From positions 62,001 through 126,000 of the forward strand of contig NZ_NWSQ01000017.1 in the NCBI RefSeq assembly GCF_002531725.1: a stretch of DNA of 64,000 nucleotides, read 5' to 3'. The DNA comes from Rhizobium sp. L43. GTDB taxonomy: Bacteria > Pseudomonadota > Alphaproteobacteria > Rhizobiales > Rhizobiaceae. Within the stretch, counting starts at the first letter, position 1. Every line of letters starts with the position of its first letter. Below are positions 43,586-53,402 of this stretch, in pieces. Below the pieces are notes generated by a model, which had not been told where the DNA came from, did no database searches, and saw only the letters and a program-made list of their open reading frames with translations. The translations under genes were made by a program, and so were the position numbers.

Positions 43586-44614
43586 TTATGCGCTCTTATC
43601 GGTGAGGTAGTCCACGTACCAGTCAATAAATTGGCCAACGCCGTGATTGAGGCCTGACTCAGGCTTGTAGTTAACCAGTGTCTCAAGAAGCATCGGCGAT
43701 GCAAAGGTTGTGTTCACATCTCCAGGCTGCATGTCGGTGAAGTTTATTTTTGCTTTGACGCCCAATTTTCTTTCAATTGTGCTGATGAAATCCATCAGAT
43801 CAATTGGTGCTCCTCCCCCTATGTTGACGATCCGGAACGGAGCGACTGGTGAAAGCGAGTCAACATTATTGGGCATGGGTTGTCCAATCGGCGCGGGAAT
43901 CACTTCCACAAGACGAATTACAGCTTCAACGAGATCGTCGATATATGTAAAATCGCGAGACATTTTGCCATGGCCATAAACGTCGATAGGCAAATCCTCA
44001 AGCATGTTTTTTACAAACCTGAATAGCGCCATATCGGGCCTGCCCCACGGGCCGTAGACCGTAAAAAATCGGAAGCAGGTTGTGGGGACAGCGTTCAGAT
44101 GAGCGTTGCTATGAGCCATCAACTCCATCGATTTTTTCGTTGCGGCATAAATCGTAAGTGGATTGTCTGCTTTGTCGTTTTCGCTAAACGGGACTTCCGG
44201 ATTGTTCCCATAGATTGAGGACGTTGACGCCATGAGCAGATGAGCCGGCCTCACTCGATTGGTGGCCTCGATTATGTTGAATGATCCCTTAACGTTTGAT
44301 TCTACATAAGAGCGCGGGTTTTCTAAGCTATATCGAACGCCAGCCTGCGCAGCAAAATGCATCACCACGTCTGGCTTCGCATTTTCACATGTTTCCATCA
44401 CTAGTGGCGCATCTTCGAGCATTCCGTGAACGAATTCAAACCCATCAAGTTTATTCAAGATGCTCAGGCGGTCCTTTTTCAGTCTGACGTCATAGTACGG
44501 TGTGATCCCGTCGTAACCGCAGACAACATGGCCTGTCTGAAGCAAACGCTTTGCCACATGAAATCCAATAAAGCCGGCCACACCTGTTATAAAAAATCGC
44601 ATCGATTTCGCCAT
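43586..44614 (-). CDS. lpsL: UDP-glucuronate 4-epimerase (LpsL-like)
   Basis: 342 residues of extended SDR fold. The NAD-binding motif GVAGFIGFH (about 11-19), GYDGITPYYDVRLKKDRLSI (about 33-52), SSIYGNN and the catalytic YAATKKSMELMAH (Tyr-x3-Lys, about 151-163) follow the pattern of LpsL/GAE enzymes. These convert UDP-glucuronate to UDP-galacturonate. The product would supply galacturonic acid to the island polysaccharide or LPS. The start may be the ATG used here or the one four codons later; neither has a strong Shine-Dalgarno sequence. It is divergent from the Wzy-like gene, so the 178-bp gap should hold two promoters. Confidence 0.85.
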   Translation of the reverse strand: MAKSMRFFITGVAGFIGFHVAKRLLQTGHVVCGYDGITPYYDVRLKKDRLSILNKLDGFEFVHGMLEDAPLVMETCENAKPDVVMHFAAQAGVRYSLENPRSYVESNVKGSFNIIEATNRVRPAHLLMASTSSIYGNNPEVPFSENDKADNPLTIYAATKKSMELMAHSNAHLNAVPTTCFRFFTVYGPWGRPDMALFRFVKNMLEDLPIDVYGHGKMSRDFTYIDDLVEAVIRLVEVIPAPIGQPMPNNVDSLSPVAPFRIVNIGGGAPIDLMDFISTIERKLGVKAKINFTDMQPGDVNTTFASPMLLETLVNYKPESGLNHGVGQFIDWYVDYLTDKSA

Positions 44615-44792
44615 GTTGTTTTGGGTTAAGCTGATACAGCGTGTTAGCGTTTATTGTACTTCGGTGAATGATTTGTAACGATCCGACGTCCACGCCACCT
44701 CTTCGGAAGGACTTGTGCGTTAGTTAAAGCGATTGCGGATATGACATAATGAGGATAAAGCCATCAAGGCCTTGGTCCCGCTGTCCTTCGCC

Positions 44793-46397
44793 ATGGAAGT
44801 AATCAGCGTGACGTCCGTTGGAAACACCATCAGTTCCCACATTGGCAAGAAATTTACGAAGAAAAGCTATATGCGCTGTCAGTCGGGCAATGGCGGTTCG
44901 AGCGAAAATATAGCAAAGGTCTATTCGTTGCGTAAAGCAAATATAATTATCATGCTCTTCTCGTTAACGTTGTTTCTCTTTCCTTTCAATGGCGGCCTAA
45001 TTGTATTGCCTCCGCTGGGGGAAGCAAGAGCTGAGCCGTACTTCATTATTTCTCTAATTTTGTTTCCGCTGACCGCCTTCTATGTGCTTTCCGGGCGATT
45101 TAAACACGAGGTGTATTTTTTCGGATTTATCTTTGTCGGATTAATGTTTATAGTTTTGACCTCTGGAATCGCGTCAGTAAATGAAATCGTTGACTCTGCG
45201 TATAAGGGCGAAACAGGCCCAGCCCGATTTGCGAGTGGCTTAGCGGTTCCGCTTTTCGGCTGCTATTATGCAGTTACGTTGGCGTGCGTTGCCAAATTTA
45301 ATTTAAAAGGTTTTATTCTGAAACCCCTTATACTAGGGGCATACGTGGTTGCTGCCTTCGGGGTTATTGAGGCTTTTTCATGGTTGAACGGTGGGTTTCG
45401 AGACCTTTTCGTTACCGCGACGAGTCCTCTCTTTTCCGCGATGAGGCGCGGTGAAACTGTAATGTGGCGAATTCAAAGTGTTACATATGAAGCTTCAAAT
45501 TTCGGTTTCTACGTGAGCCTCCTGATTCCGCTTATTTTGCATGCAAGGCGCACGACAGCGCGCCCTAAACAGGTTATGTTAAACTTCACGCTTGCAGCTT
45601 TGCTACTAGAAAGCTTCTTTTCTGGCAGGACATCCTTCCTAGCCGGCATGTTGGGCCTACTCTCCTTTTATACTTGGCTTCATATTGTGAGGGGCGGCCC
45701 TTATGTGCGTCTCGGGGGGATCATTTTTGCTTGGCTCGTGCCGTTCATGGTCGCATTTGTGCCCATTGCATATAATCTGCTGTTTGAGGACGCCATTATC
45801 GCTGACCTGTGGAACACAGACAGCATTAGCAACGTCTCACGTTACAGCGGAATATTTGTACAAATTAAGCTAATGCTTTCTAATCCAATTCTAGGGGTCG
45901 GTTTGAACCAGTACGGCTTTTACGCCGCAAAACTTTTGCCGGATTGGGCTTATGTGTGGGAAACGCAAGCTTGGCTATATGACCCGGCGGCATCATTCTT
46001 CCCATCTTTTTCCCTTTACACCAGAATAGGTGCCGAGACTGGTATAACTGGATTACTCTTGTGGTGCACCATGCTCGGTTTCTTGCAATCTCAGGTGACG
46101 AAACGAGGAATCCGAGTTAGCATGGGCGGTGGTGAGCCTACCCTGGCGGCAGCTATTTTAGCAGGCATGATGGGTCTATTGTTCATCTTGTGGACTGTCG
46201 CGAGTTTCAAAATCTTTAATATCTGGTTTCTCATTGGAATCAGCGTGTCATACATTGTCAATTGGGGGCGCTTTGAGAATCCCGGCGGTCGGCAGGTGCC
46301 CTCTCACGAAGAACGGAAAGACGGCTCCGCACATTCAAACTCATACGCAAAATTGGGGCTTCTGCCGATAGGGAAAGCTCGCCAGCGGTTCAAGTAA
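44793..46397 (+). CDS. Wzy-like polysaccharide polymerase/ligase-like membrane protein
   Basis: About 534 residues, with about eleven membrane helices beginning near residue 50 (IIIMLFSLTLFLFPFNGGLI). A long periplasmic loop around residues 340-410 contains NVSRYSGIFVQIKLMLSNPI and GVGLNQYGFYAAKLLPDWAY, resembling the O-antigen polymerase/ligase PFAM group. A soluble C-terminal tail follows. It would polymerise the island's repeat units. The start is uncertain: this ATG lacks a clear ribosome binding site, an ATG at 44871 is closer to the first helix, and a TTG lies 21 bases upstream. The gene is the only plus-strand one in this half of the locus and ends directly at IS66 debris. Confidence 0.78.
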   Translation: MEVISVTSVGNTISSHIGKKFTKKSYMRCQSGNGGSSENIAKVYSLRKANIIIMLFSLTLFLFPFNGGLIVLPPLGEARAEPYFIISLILFPLTAFYVLSGRFKHEVYFFGFIFVGLMFIVLTSGIASVNEIVDSAYKGETGPARFASGLAVPLFGCYYAVTLACVAKFNLKGFILKPLILGAYVVAAFGVIEAFSWLNGGFRDLFVTATSPLFSAMRRGETVMWRIQSVTYEASNFGFYVSLLIPLILHARRTTARPKQVMLNFTLAALLLESFFSGRTSFLAGMLGLLSFYTWLHIVRGGPYVRLGGIIFAWLVPFMVAFVPIAYNLLFEDAIIADLWNTDSISNVSRYSGIFVQIKLMLSNPILGVGLNQYGFYAAKLLPDWAYVWETQAWLYDPAASFFPSFSLYTRIGAETGITGLLLWCTMLGFLQSQVTKRGIRVSMGGGEPTLAAAILAGMMGLLFILWTVASFKIFNIWFLIGISVSYIVNWGRFENPGGRQVPSHEERKDGSAHSNSYAKLGLLPIGKARQRFK

Positions 46398-46489
46398 AGA
46401 TGAAGCGAGCGCAGCAGACGAAATCGTGCCCACGAGCAGAGACAAGGCTTGTGGCTGTTTTTCTTCCGCTCATAATCGGTGGAGTTGGT

Positions 46490-46850
46490 CTGCGTACTGC
46501 CGTGGAACTGGCCTCATGCCGGCAGCGCCCGATAGATAGTGGCCTGATGGCGCGCCCAACGCATGTCTACACACATCGAATATGTCGCCACGCTGATTGG
46601 CCAGAATCCTCGAACTGATTCAGGAAATCGCCAGCGACTTCGACAACATCGATTGCGGCGAGATGTTCCATGACTAGGATGGAAGCGAAGAGGGTATCAC
46701 CACTTTGAGCGACCGAGGCATCGTGAGTTTGAAAGAAATTCTGCGCCGACGTGCACAAGTGGAACGGCGGTGTTCGCCAATCCCTAGTCGATTCCCAATG
46801 TGATCCTGCAATGATCGAGCACATCATGGCAGCTCAGCGGAAGTGTTGAC
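46490..46850 (+). pseudogene. IS66 right-end relic with downstream small gene
   Basis: The sequence parallels 38395-38530: a decayed tnpC end (TGCCGTGGAACTGG) followed by MARPTHVYT, then in other frames ELIQEIASDFDNIDCGEMFH and SDRGIVSLKEI, ending near CDPAMIEHIMAAQ. It is the broken counterpart of the intact small protein at 60076-60366. Together with 38190-38545 it brackets the BY-kinase to Wzy segment in the same orientation. Confidence 0.7.
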
Positions 46851-46949
46851 AATTTGGCCTTCGCCGGCTTGATACCTCGAGGCCGTTGATCAGGGCGCCA
46901 ATACAGGAACGCAGCGCATTGGCTGCCGAGCCGATCCGGTCAACAGGCG

Positions 46950-47460
46950 GGAGCGGCCCAGATCAATGCCTTGGCGGCTTATGATCCCTCAGACGGACCG
47001 GTCCATGTTGTGATCGACAGGACCGGCGTCAAAGTCTATGGTGCAGACCGTGACTGAAGGAGAAGCACGGCGCCAGCCTACGTCGCAATTGGCGCAACCT
47101 CCACCTGGCCGTGAATGCCAATGGCAGCGAGATCATCGCTCCATACGATGCCCGACCAGGACAGGAGCCATGCCTCGCAAGCCACAGCGCTGCTGGTCAT
47201 ATCGATGGTCCGATCGGACAGTTAATTGCGCGCCTGAGACGGAAAGAACCCACGAAGCGGCCGTAAATCACAGCACCAATACTGTGATTGCAATCGGCCG
47301 CGCACTGCCATTGGGCAATCCAAGTCCATCATCGGACAGCGACTGAGAATCCGGTCGATTCATACTAAGCAGTCGGAAGTCGCCATCGGCATGTGTCGTC
47401 CTCAACAGCATACGCGCTCGCGCACGCCCGAGCTTGGTCCGACGCCGCGCAAGCGCAACA
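46950..47460 (+). pseudogene. IS5-family transposase relic
   Basis: Frames give GPVHVVIDRTGVKVYGA (first catalytic Asp region), then after breaks LHLAVNANGSEIIAP-like sequence, and IGQSKSIIGQRLRIRSIHTK and QSEVAIGMC at the conserved C-terminal block. Several stops and frameshifts are present. Confidence 0.65.
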
Positions 47461-47711
47461 TAGTCATCAGAGATCCGCCCAGACATCGGATAGACGCCAA
47501 CGCCGACTCGCGTCAATTCCCCGATAAAAAGCCCCTAAACTCTCCCATGCCTCCTAGCGTTGAAAACAACGCCAAGTCGGCTTCCAAAGGTTCCGACTCC
47601 ACCTTCCAATCGAAGGCTCGAACCAGACCAAATAGAGACATCCACCGCCATTTCCTTCGTTGCCAGCATGCGGACGACAATTCTGATTCTTCAGCAAAAG
47701 CAGATGTAGTA
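47461..47711. other. Intergenic stretch, no gene supported
   Basis: A minus-strand frame overlapping the end of the next glycosyltransferase is open here (to 47513), but no family resemblance is seen. Confidence 0.3.
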
Positions 47712-48890
47712 TTAGGATTCCAACATCGGAGAACTAATTTCGCGAAAGGATGGGTTGGAAAATAAGATCGCGTCCGATCCAATTTGCGTAACCACACTGT
47801 TGTAGACTTCATCAAGTTCAGAGTTCAGACGCTCGGCGGTGAAATGAGCAAGATACTTATCGCGACCCGCGGCCCCCATCTTCATCAGATCGTCCTTACG
47901 AAGGCTTGAGATGGTTTTTGCCAGACACTGAGCAGTGAGGTCTTCTAAGACAAACCCCGTTAGTCCTGTTTCAACCAACGTAGGGAGCGCCCCTCGGTCG
48001 CTAACGATCAGCGCGCGCCGCTCCCGCATAGCTTCTATTGCAACCAGCCCAAATCCCTCCCAGCGCGAAGGCATTACGACACAATCACATTTCCGCATCA
48101 AGTCAGGAACATCCCGTCGATCAATCGCCCCTAAAAATACAACGTTGCTCAAAGCTTCAACATGGTCGTGACGAGACTTTGAAATTACGGGCGCACCGGC
48201 GACGAAAAGTCTAAATCCGTCGCGCGGCAGCAACATCATAGCATCGAGAAGTATGTCCAATCCCTTTTGGGGATCATGTCGCCCAACAAAAAGAAGTTTT
48301 ATTTCCGAATCAGGCGGAGAAAGCGCACCATCATCGGTACGGCTGCCATCATGTTCTCCATCGAATGTATCAGACACACCATTTACTACTAGAATTTGCT
48401 TTCTCGCCTCTATCTTGGCCGCCGAAGCAACTTTCAGCTCGTGCTTGGATATATTTATTATTATGTCTGAGTAACGGCTTAGCCACCGCTCCACGGCAGA
48501 AAAGACCTTATTTTTAAACCACCCCTCTCGACTAAAAGACCATCCGTGCGCGCAATATACAATACGGGACGGCAGAGGGGAGAAAGCTTGCCCGACACGG
48601 TAAAGGAAGCCCGCAAATGTCGAATGGAGGTGCACAATATCTGGCCGCTCTTCACGTACAATCTTCCGAACATGGAACGCAAGTTTGAGTAGATGAAGAG
48701 CCTTCCTGGATGAAAAATCAAAGCTTCTAATATTTTCGGTTGGAACGTTGCTAAAGTTGCCTATGTCAATTTTTGGAACCAAAAATACGACGTTATCGGA
48801 GCCATATTGCTGGATCTGATAAGCTGCTATTTCGTCAAAATACGAAGAAATTCCTCCGGCGGCGCTCTGCGCGAAGTGCAAGACCTTCAT
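47712..48890 (-). CDS. GT4-family glycosyltransferase
   Basis: 392 residues. The N-terminus KVLHFAQSAAGGISSYFDEI has the GT4 glycine loop. DIVHLHSTFAGFLYRVGQAF (about 84-103) and YCAHGWSFSREGWF match the acceptor-side region. The C-terminal domain has LLFVGRHDPQKGLDILLDAM (about 200-219) and VMPSRWEGFGLVAIEAMRER (about 273-292) with the paired Glu. The ATG with AGGA seven bases before it was chosen over one ten codons earlier. It stands alone on its strand between IS debris. Predicted role: one glycosyl step of the island polysaccharide. Confidence 0.87.
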   Translation of the reverse strand: MKVLHFAQSAAGGISSYFDEIAAYQIQQYGSDNVVFLVPKIDIGNFSNVPTENIRSFDFSSRKALHLLKLAFHVRKIVREERPDIVHLHSTFAGFLYRVGQAFSPLPSRIVYCAHGWSFSREGWFKNKVFSAVERWLSRYSDIIINISKHELKVASAAKIEARKQILVVNGVSDTFDGEHDGSRTDDGALSPPDSEIKLLFVGRHDPQKGLDILLDAMMLLPRDGFRLFVAGAPVISKSRHDHVEALSNVVFLGAIDRRDVPDLMRKCDCVVMPSRWEGFGLVAIEAMRERRALIVSDRGALPTLVETGLTGFVLEDLTAQCLAKTISSLRKDDLMKMGAAGRDKYLAHFTAERLNSELDEVYNSVVTQIGSDAILFSNPSFREISSPMLES

Positions 48891-49819
48891 GTAAGTTCCT
48901 AATATAATAAACGTATTCAATACTGGCTTGGGAATGGAAGCTTCACAAGCCGCTGCCGCTCTATATACACAGCCAATTTAAACTTCAACCACAAGAAATG
49001 GATCCGATAACAAGTCTTTCCATCTTTCATTTTTAAGGTTAATGGCAGCAATGATCCGCTCACTCGTGAAGGTGGGTTAAATAGAATCCAAATGATACAA
49101 GCTGCACAAGCAAGACGACGAAATATGTAGGTATGCCTACATATTGTTCGGCGAACAAGTTCAATAATAGATATATAACTCACTCTTTGAGAGCTATTGC
49201 TGTGAGATGGTGGCGGCGATGTCGTCGCCATCGCGGTACAAGCGCCATTAAGTAACCTATTCTCGGGATAGACCGACACAGTTAATATTTAAATGGCGAT
49301 ACTAATATTTGGAAAAACGGATTCGCAACGTACCTATGGCCGTCGGATTCGGCAAAATAGACGTGACTGCCGAGGCGTCACCAGAGACAGCTTCGACACC
49401 ATACGTAGCCGCCCCCTCGTACACCTCGTCATCACCCGTGCCGAGTTGTTACTGCCACAACAGCGATGTCATTTCCGGTATCAACCTAGAGGTTCATCGC
49501 CTCGATGACCGTCGACCTCATCGTTTCATCGCCGGTCTTGAGTATTGAAGGCGGCGTCGCCATAAGTGAATTCAGCCTTACTTGGATCCCAAAACGGCTG
49601 AATTTTATCGCAGCGATCAGTGCCATCGATCGAGTTAAGGCAATCCAGTACGCGCCCGTGGACTGTCCGCACATTGCTGATAGTGTTCTGTAATTTCTGT
49701 TTTCCTGCAGGCGGCGTTGTGAGAAAAGAGCGCTGCTTGGCTCCTTCAGTGGTCCTGGTTTAAGCGACCGGGTGCCTCAATAATGCTCAGCTCGACCATG
49801 CCTTCAAGCACACGCTACT
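48891..49819. other. AT-rich region without recognisable genes
   Basis: The first 400 bp are AT-rich and may hold the glycosyltransferase promoter. Between 49290 and 49690 frames are open on both strands but show no motif that I can name; one minus frame has a short TGDDEVYEGAATYG stretch faintly like an RTX repeat, which is too little to call. Confidence 0.3.
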
Positions 49820-50340
49820 CGCCGCCATCACGTCGCCAAGATGAAATTCAGGGTGACGAGTTGGTCGGAGTATGCGTCGGTAGGTTGGCCTGACCGCGTG
49901 GCTGACACCGGATGCCGTTTCGTTGTGGCGAGCGGCAAGGCGTAAGACAAAGAGAGGCGGCCATGCCCGTTATTCCGAGCTGTCGAGCGAAGCCGCCTTT
50001 ACGCGCTTGGCCTTTTGTTCGATGTGCGGCCGCTCCAGAGGAAGGTCTCCTTAGTGGGTGTTGAAATGATGGGCTGGATCTTGCCATCCCCGATGTGTTC
50101 GTGGCTGCGGTCGGCAAGCGCCTCCGTGATTCCTGGTATCTAGTGCGCGCCGATGTCCTCGTGTGGGCAGGCGAGCGCGCGTCGCCTCGATGAGGTCGAG
50201 GGGGTCGAGGTCCGGCACCGCCGGCGCGCGACACGTTCGATCTTCACCGAATGCCAACCGCCACGCAACCGGTCGAGCCTCATGTCGTGCGGTACTTGGA
50301 TACCGCCATGACGGCCGGTTCGACGCGCCAACTTCGTCTC
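49820..50340 (+). pseudogene. IS5-like (DDE) transposase relic
   Basis: Plus-strand fragments KMKFRVTSWSEY, then GGHARYSELSSEAAF with LAFCSMCGR, then VGKRLRDSWYLVRADVLVWA-like wording, follow the N-terminal order of IS5-type transposases. Frameshifts separate all pieces and the catalytic regions are not recognisable. Confidence 0.55.
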
Positions 50341-50373
50341 GCCTCGGAACCCAACTTAAAAACGGCTGACCTC

Positions 50374-50407
50374 CAAAAGCAAAACCCGCCGAAAATATCG
50401 ACGGGTT
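50374..50407 (-). terminator. Rho-independent terminator of the RTX gene
   Basis: Stem AACCCG-C-CG / CG-A-CGGGTT (50383-50407) is followed on the minus strand by TTTTGCTTTT. It lies about 47 bp past the RTX stop codon. Confidence 0.7.
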
Positions 50408-50454
50408 TGTCAGTAGTCGGAGCCGGCACCTCCGGGGCGCCGGCCGCTTGGTCT

Positions 50455-51528
50455 TCAGGCGAGAAGGATGTGATCAGCAGCGACGGTGCTGCCGACGACC
50501 GTAATTACATCGCCATTTCCATAGGTGATAATTGTATCGCCCGCATTATGATCAATCGTGTAAGAAGCTATGCCATTAAGCACAAGATAATCGGCAGTCT
50601 TGGAGACGCCATAGTCCATGATCTGGTCGCTGCCATCGCCAGCGGCAAAGTGAAAATAGTCCACGTACGCTCCAGCGCCACCATAAAGTACGTCATTTCC
50701 CTTGCCAGCATGGATTTCGTCAGTGCCGGCGTTACCGTTCAATTGGTCGTCGCCTTCGCCGCCGTATAGGCTGTCGTTACCATTGCCACCAAGGATGGAG
50801 TCATTGCCGGCGCCCCCGAAGAGGTGGTCATTTCCTTCTCCGCCACTGATGAAGTCGTTACCACCTTTGCCGTCGATAACGTCATCGCCACCGTTACCAT
50901 ATAGGGCATTGGCGACTTCAGAGCCTTTGATGGTATCTGCGAAGTTCGAGCCCTGAATGCCTTCAATGCTGTACAAAGTGTCGTGCCCATCGCTACCCGC
51001 CGCTGTTCCCAGCTCGAGGTCGACATCGGTTGCGCTGCCGAAAAGCGCGTAGTCGTAGCCGTCGCCTCCGTTCAAGTGGTCGTCCCCGGCGCCGCCATTG
51101 AGGATATCATTTCCTGTGTCGCCGTAGAGACCGTCATTGCCATCGCCGCCCATGAGGGTGTCGTGACCGGCGCCACCTGCGAGAAAGTCATTGCCACCAC
51201 GGCCATCAAGATAATCGTTGCCGATTCCGCCCCAAAGCGAGTTGGCCAGATTGTTGCCGAAGAGGAAATCATCGCCGTCACCGGATTTCACACCCTCAAT
51301 CGAAATCAGGGTGTCATTCCCGTGCGCGCCAGTAGCCGTGCCTGCCGCGAGGTCGACCGTAACAGCTCCATGTCCGCTATAGACTACGAAATCATATCCA
51401 TCTCCACCGTTGATGATGTCATCACCAGCCAGGCCTTCGATGTTGTCGTTACCCCCCATGCCGAATATTTCATCATTGGCCACGGTGCCAATGAGGAACT
51501 CGCCTGTAGACCCACCGATAATCGCCAT
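50455..51528 (-). CDS. RTX-type calcium-binding secreted protein
   Basis: 357 acidic residues made almost entirely of glycine/aspartate nonapeptide repeats (GGxGxDxLx), such as GGAGNDSILGGNGNDSLYGG. They form beta-rolls that bind calcium. Two longer internal units repeat the order GDGYD, VDL, G-T-A, DTL-SIEG (about 43-80 and 156-193). There is no N-terminal signal peptide. The C-terminal 50 residues are repeat-free and end ADHILLA, resembling uncleaved type I (PrsDE-type) secretion signals. No catalytic domain is attached, so it could be an adhesin or matrix protein. The ATG after GGAG was used; a GTG three codons earlier is possible. No intact secretion genes are in the window. Confidence 0.88.
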   Translation of the reverse strand: MAIIGGSTGEFLIGTVANDEIFGMGGNDNIEGLAGDDIINGGDGYDFVVYSGHGAVTVDLAAGTATGAHGNDTLISIEGVKSGDGDDFLFGNNLANSLWGGIGNDYLDGRGGNDFLAGGAGHDTLMGGDGNDGLYGDTGNDILNGGAGDDHLNGGDGYDYALFGSATDVDLELGTAAGSDGHDTLYSIEGIQGSNFADTIKGSEVANALYGNGGDDVIDGKGGNDFISGGEGNDHLFGGAGNDSILGGNGNDSLYGGEGDDQLNGNAGTDEIHAGKGNDVLYGGAGAYVDYFHFAAGDGSDQIMDYGVSKTADYLVLNGIASYTIDHNAGDTIITYGNGDVITVVGSTVAADHILLA

Positions 51529-51971
51529 TTTTTCCACTCCAAATTACAAGGTTAATATTCCGTTACCCGCAATATATAGGTTTTTTTGTTGCGTCAATCG
51601 GACACGATTTATAACTGGGAAGTGTCCTTAATGCATATAATTTGAATTATATGGAATCCATACTATTCGGCGAGTTACGCCTCTATCGAGTTCGTTAAAG
51701 TTGCTTTCTTAAAAATTGAGATCTTAACGCGACACATCAAAATTCTTGTCGAAGGAGATCGGGTTCGACGATGTGTCGCATTTCTATTTAATTTAGATCG
51801 AACTAATGTTTCCTGTAAGGAGGACAGATCTCTATAAGAGGCGCTATTAGCAAATTGATCAAAAGGCACCGCACCTCGGCAAATATGCGAAGTGAGATGG
51901 GCACGCCGGAGCACTTGTCGCTCGCCCGAGCCGTGCTACCGATCTTTGAGAATGGTCAATTGCCTTTGCGA
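51529..51971. other. AT-rich intergenic region
   Basis: This 443-bp stretch separates the RTX start from the manC stop. It is AT-rich near 51540-51700, where the RTX promoter should lie. No gene or clear palindrome was seen. Confidence 0.4.
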
Positions 51972-53402
51972 TTACGTCCGTCCAAACGTATCCTCAAGCC
52001 GAATGATGTCGTCTTCCCCGAGGTAGGAACCGGTCTGCACTTCGATCAATTCGAGTAAGATCTTGCCAGGATTGGAGAGGCGGTGGACGTCGCCCTGCGG
52101 GATATACACGGACTGATTCTCACGCATCATCTGCACCACGTCGCCAATCTGAACCTCGGCCGTGCCGCGCACGATGATCCAATGCTCGGAACGGTGATGA
52201 TGTTTCTGCAGCGAAAGCCGCTTGCCCGGCTTGACGAACAGGCGCTTGACTTGGAAGCGCTCGCCCATCAGCACCGACGAATAGCCGCCCCAGGGACGGT
52301 AGCTGGTGCGATGTTCTTCCGTCAGCTTCGCCGTCTTCGGGCTCTTCATCAAGTCCTTGACCACCTGGCCGACGTCCTGCGCATCGGAGAGCTTGCCGAC
52401 ATAGACGGCATCCTCGGAGACGACCACGACTGCGCCCTCGACACCATTGACGGCGACATGGGCGCCCTCCGAGAGCACGAAGGAGTTTCTCGAATTGTAG
52501 AGATTGACCGGGCCACGCGTGACATTGCCCGCATCATCGGCCGGACTTTCCTTCCACACCGCATCCCAGGCGCCGAGGTCCGACCATTGGATCGGGGATG
52601 GCACAACAGAGGCAAGCGCGGTCTTCTCGAAAATCGCATAGTCTATCGAAATGTCCGGCGCCTTTGCGAAATCGGGCTCACCGAGGCGGGTGAAGTCAAG
52701 GTCGATATGGGCAGCCTCAACACAGGCTTCGGCTGCTGACAGCACTTCCGGCGCCAGCTCGCGGCACTCACCGATGAGGACGTCAGAGCGGAACAGGAAC
52801 ATGCCGGAATTCCAGTAGAAACCGCCCTTGGCGATCATCCCTTTGGCTTCTTCCTCGTTCGGCTTTTCGACGAAGCGCTTAACCGCAAAGGATCCCGTCT
52901 GCTCCTTGGCGCCGGCCTCGATATAGCCGAAACCGGTAGCCGGCGATGTCGGGATGATGCCAAAGGTAGCAAGGCGGCCGGCCTTTGCGGCGGCGGCCGC
53001 ACTGTCGATGGCCTTGAGATAGGTCTCATCGAGGCCGATATTGTGGTCGGATGGGAGCACATGCACGAGGCGCGGACCATCCTTGGCAGCAACCAGGGCT
53101 GCGGCAGCAATCGCGGGTGCGGTGTTTCGGGCTATCGGCTCGAGCACGATGGCGGTCAGTTCTATGCCAACTTCCTGCGCCTGCTCGGCGACGAGGAAGC
53201 GGTATTCAGAATTGGTCACCACGATCGGTTTGTCATAACGGTTCGGATCTTCCAAACGCTTCAGCGTCAGCTGGAACAGGCTCAGATCGCCGGTCAGCGC
53301 CAGGAACTGCTTGGGCCGGGCAACCCGCGACAAGGGCCAAAGCCGCGTTCCCTTACCACCTGCAAGTATAACGGGTACGATCAGTTCGTTCGACATTCTC
53401 AA
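51972..53402 (-). CDS. manC: Mannose-1-phosphate guanylyltransferase / mannose-6-phosphate isomerase
   Basis: 476 residues. An N-terminal nucleotidyltransferase domain has the pyrophosphorylase signature PVILAGGKGTRLWPLSR (about 10-26), FVEKPNEEEA (about 176-185) and SIDYAIFEK. A C-terminal cupin isomerase domain has YRPWGGYSSVLMGERFQVKR and SLQKHHHRSEHWIIVRGTAE (about 401-420). It makes GDP-mannose from mannose-1-phosphate and may also produce mannose-6-phosphate. The likely start is TTG, overlapping the phosphomannomutase stop (TTGA) with GGAGGG six bases before it; an ATG two codons later is also possible. It is coupled to a frameshifted phosphomannomutase gene, which may reduce its translation. 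Confidence 0.92.
   Translation of the reverse strand: MRMSNELIVPVILAGGKGTRLWPLSRVARPKQFLALTGDLSLFQLTLKRLEDPNRYDKPIVVTNSEYRFLVAEQAQEVGIELTAIVLEPIARNTAPAIAAAALVAAKDGPRLVHVLPSDHNIGLDETYLKAIDSAAAAAKAGRLATFGIIPTSPATGFGYIEAGAKEQTGSFAVKRFVEKPNEEEAKGMIAKGGFYWNSGMFLFRSDVLIGECRELAPEVLSAAEACVEAAHIDLDFTRLGEPDFAKAPDISIDYAIFEKTALASVVPSPIQWSDLGAWDAVWKESPADDAGNVTRGPVNLYNSRNSFVLSEGAHVAVNGVEGAVVVVSEDAVYVGKLSDAQDVGQVVKDLMKSPKTAKLTEEHRTSYRPWGGYSSVLMGERFQVKRLFVKPGKRLSLQKHHHRSEHWIIVRGTAEVQIGDVVQMMRENQSVYIPQGDVHRLSNPGKILLELIEVQTGSYLGEDDIIRLEDTFGRT

Noticed and set aside
49309..49548. Possible RTX-like fragment
   Set aside because: Only one short acidic stretch on the minus strand resembles a repeat; this is below what supports a call.
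50251..51555. Plus-strand frames opposite the RTX gene
   Set aside because: They are antisense images of the Gly/Asp repeats, not genes.
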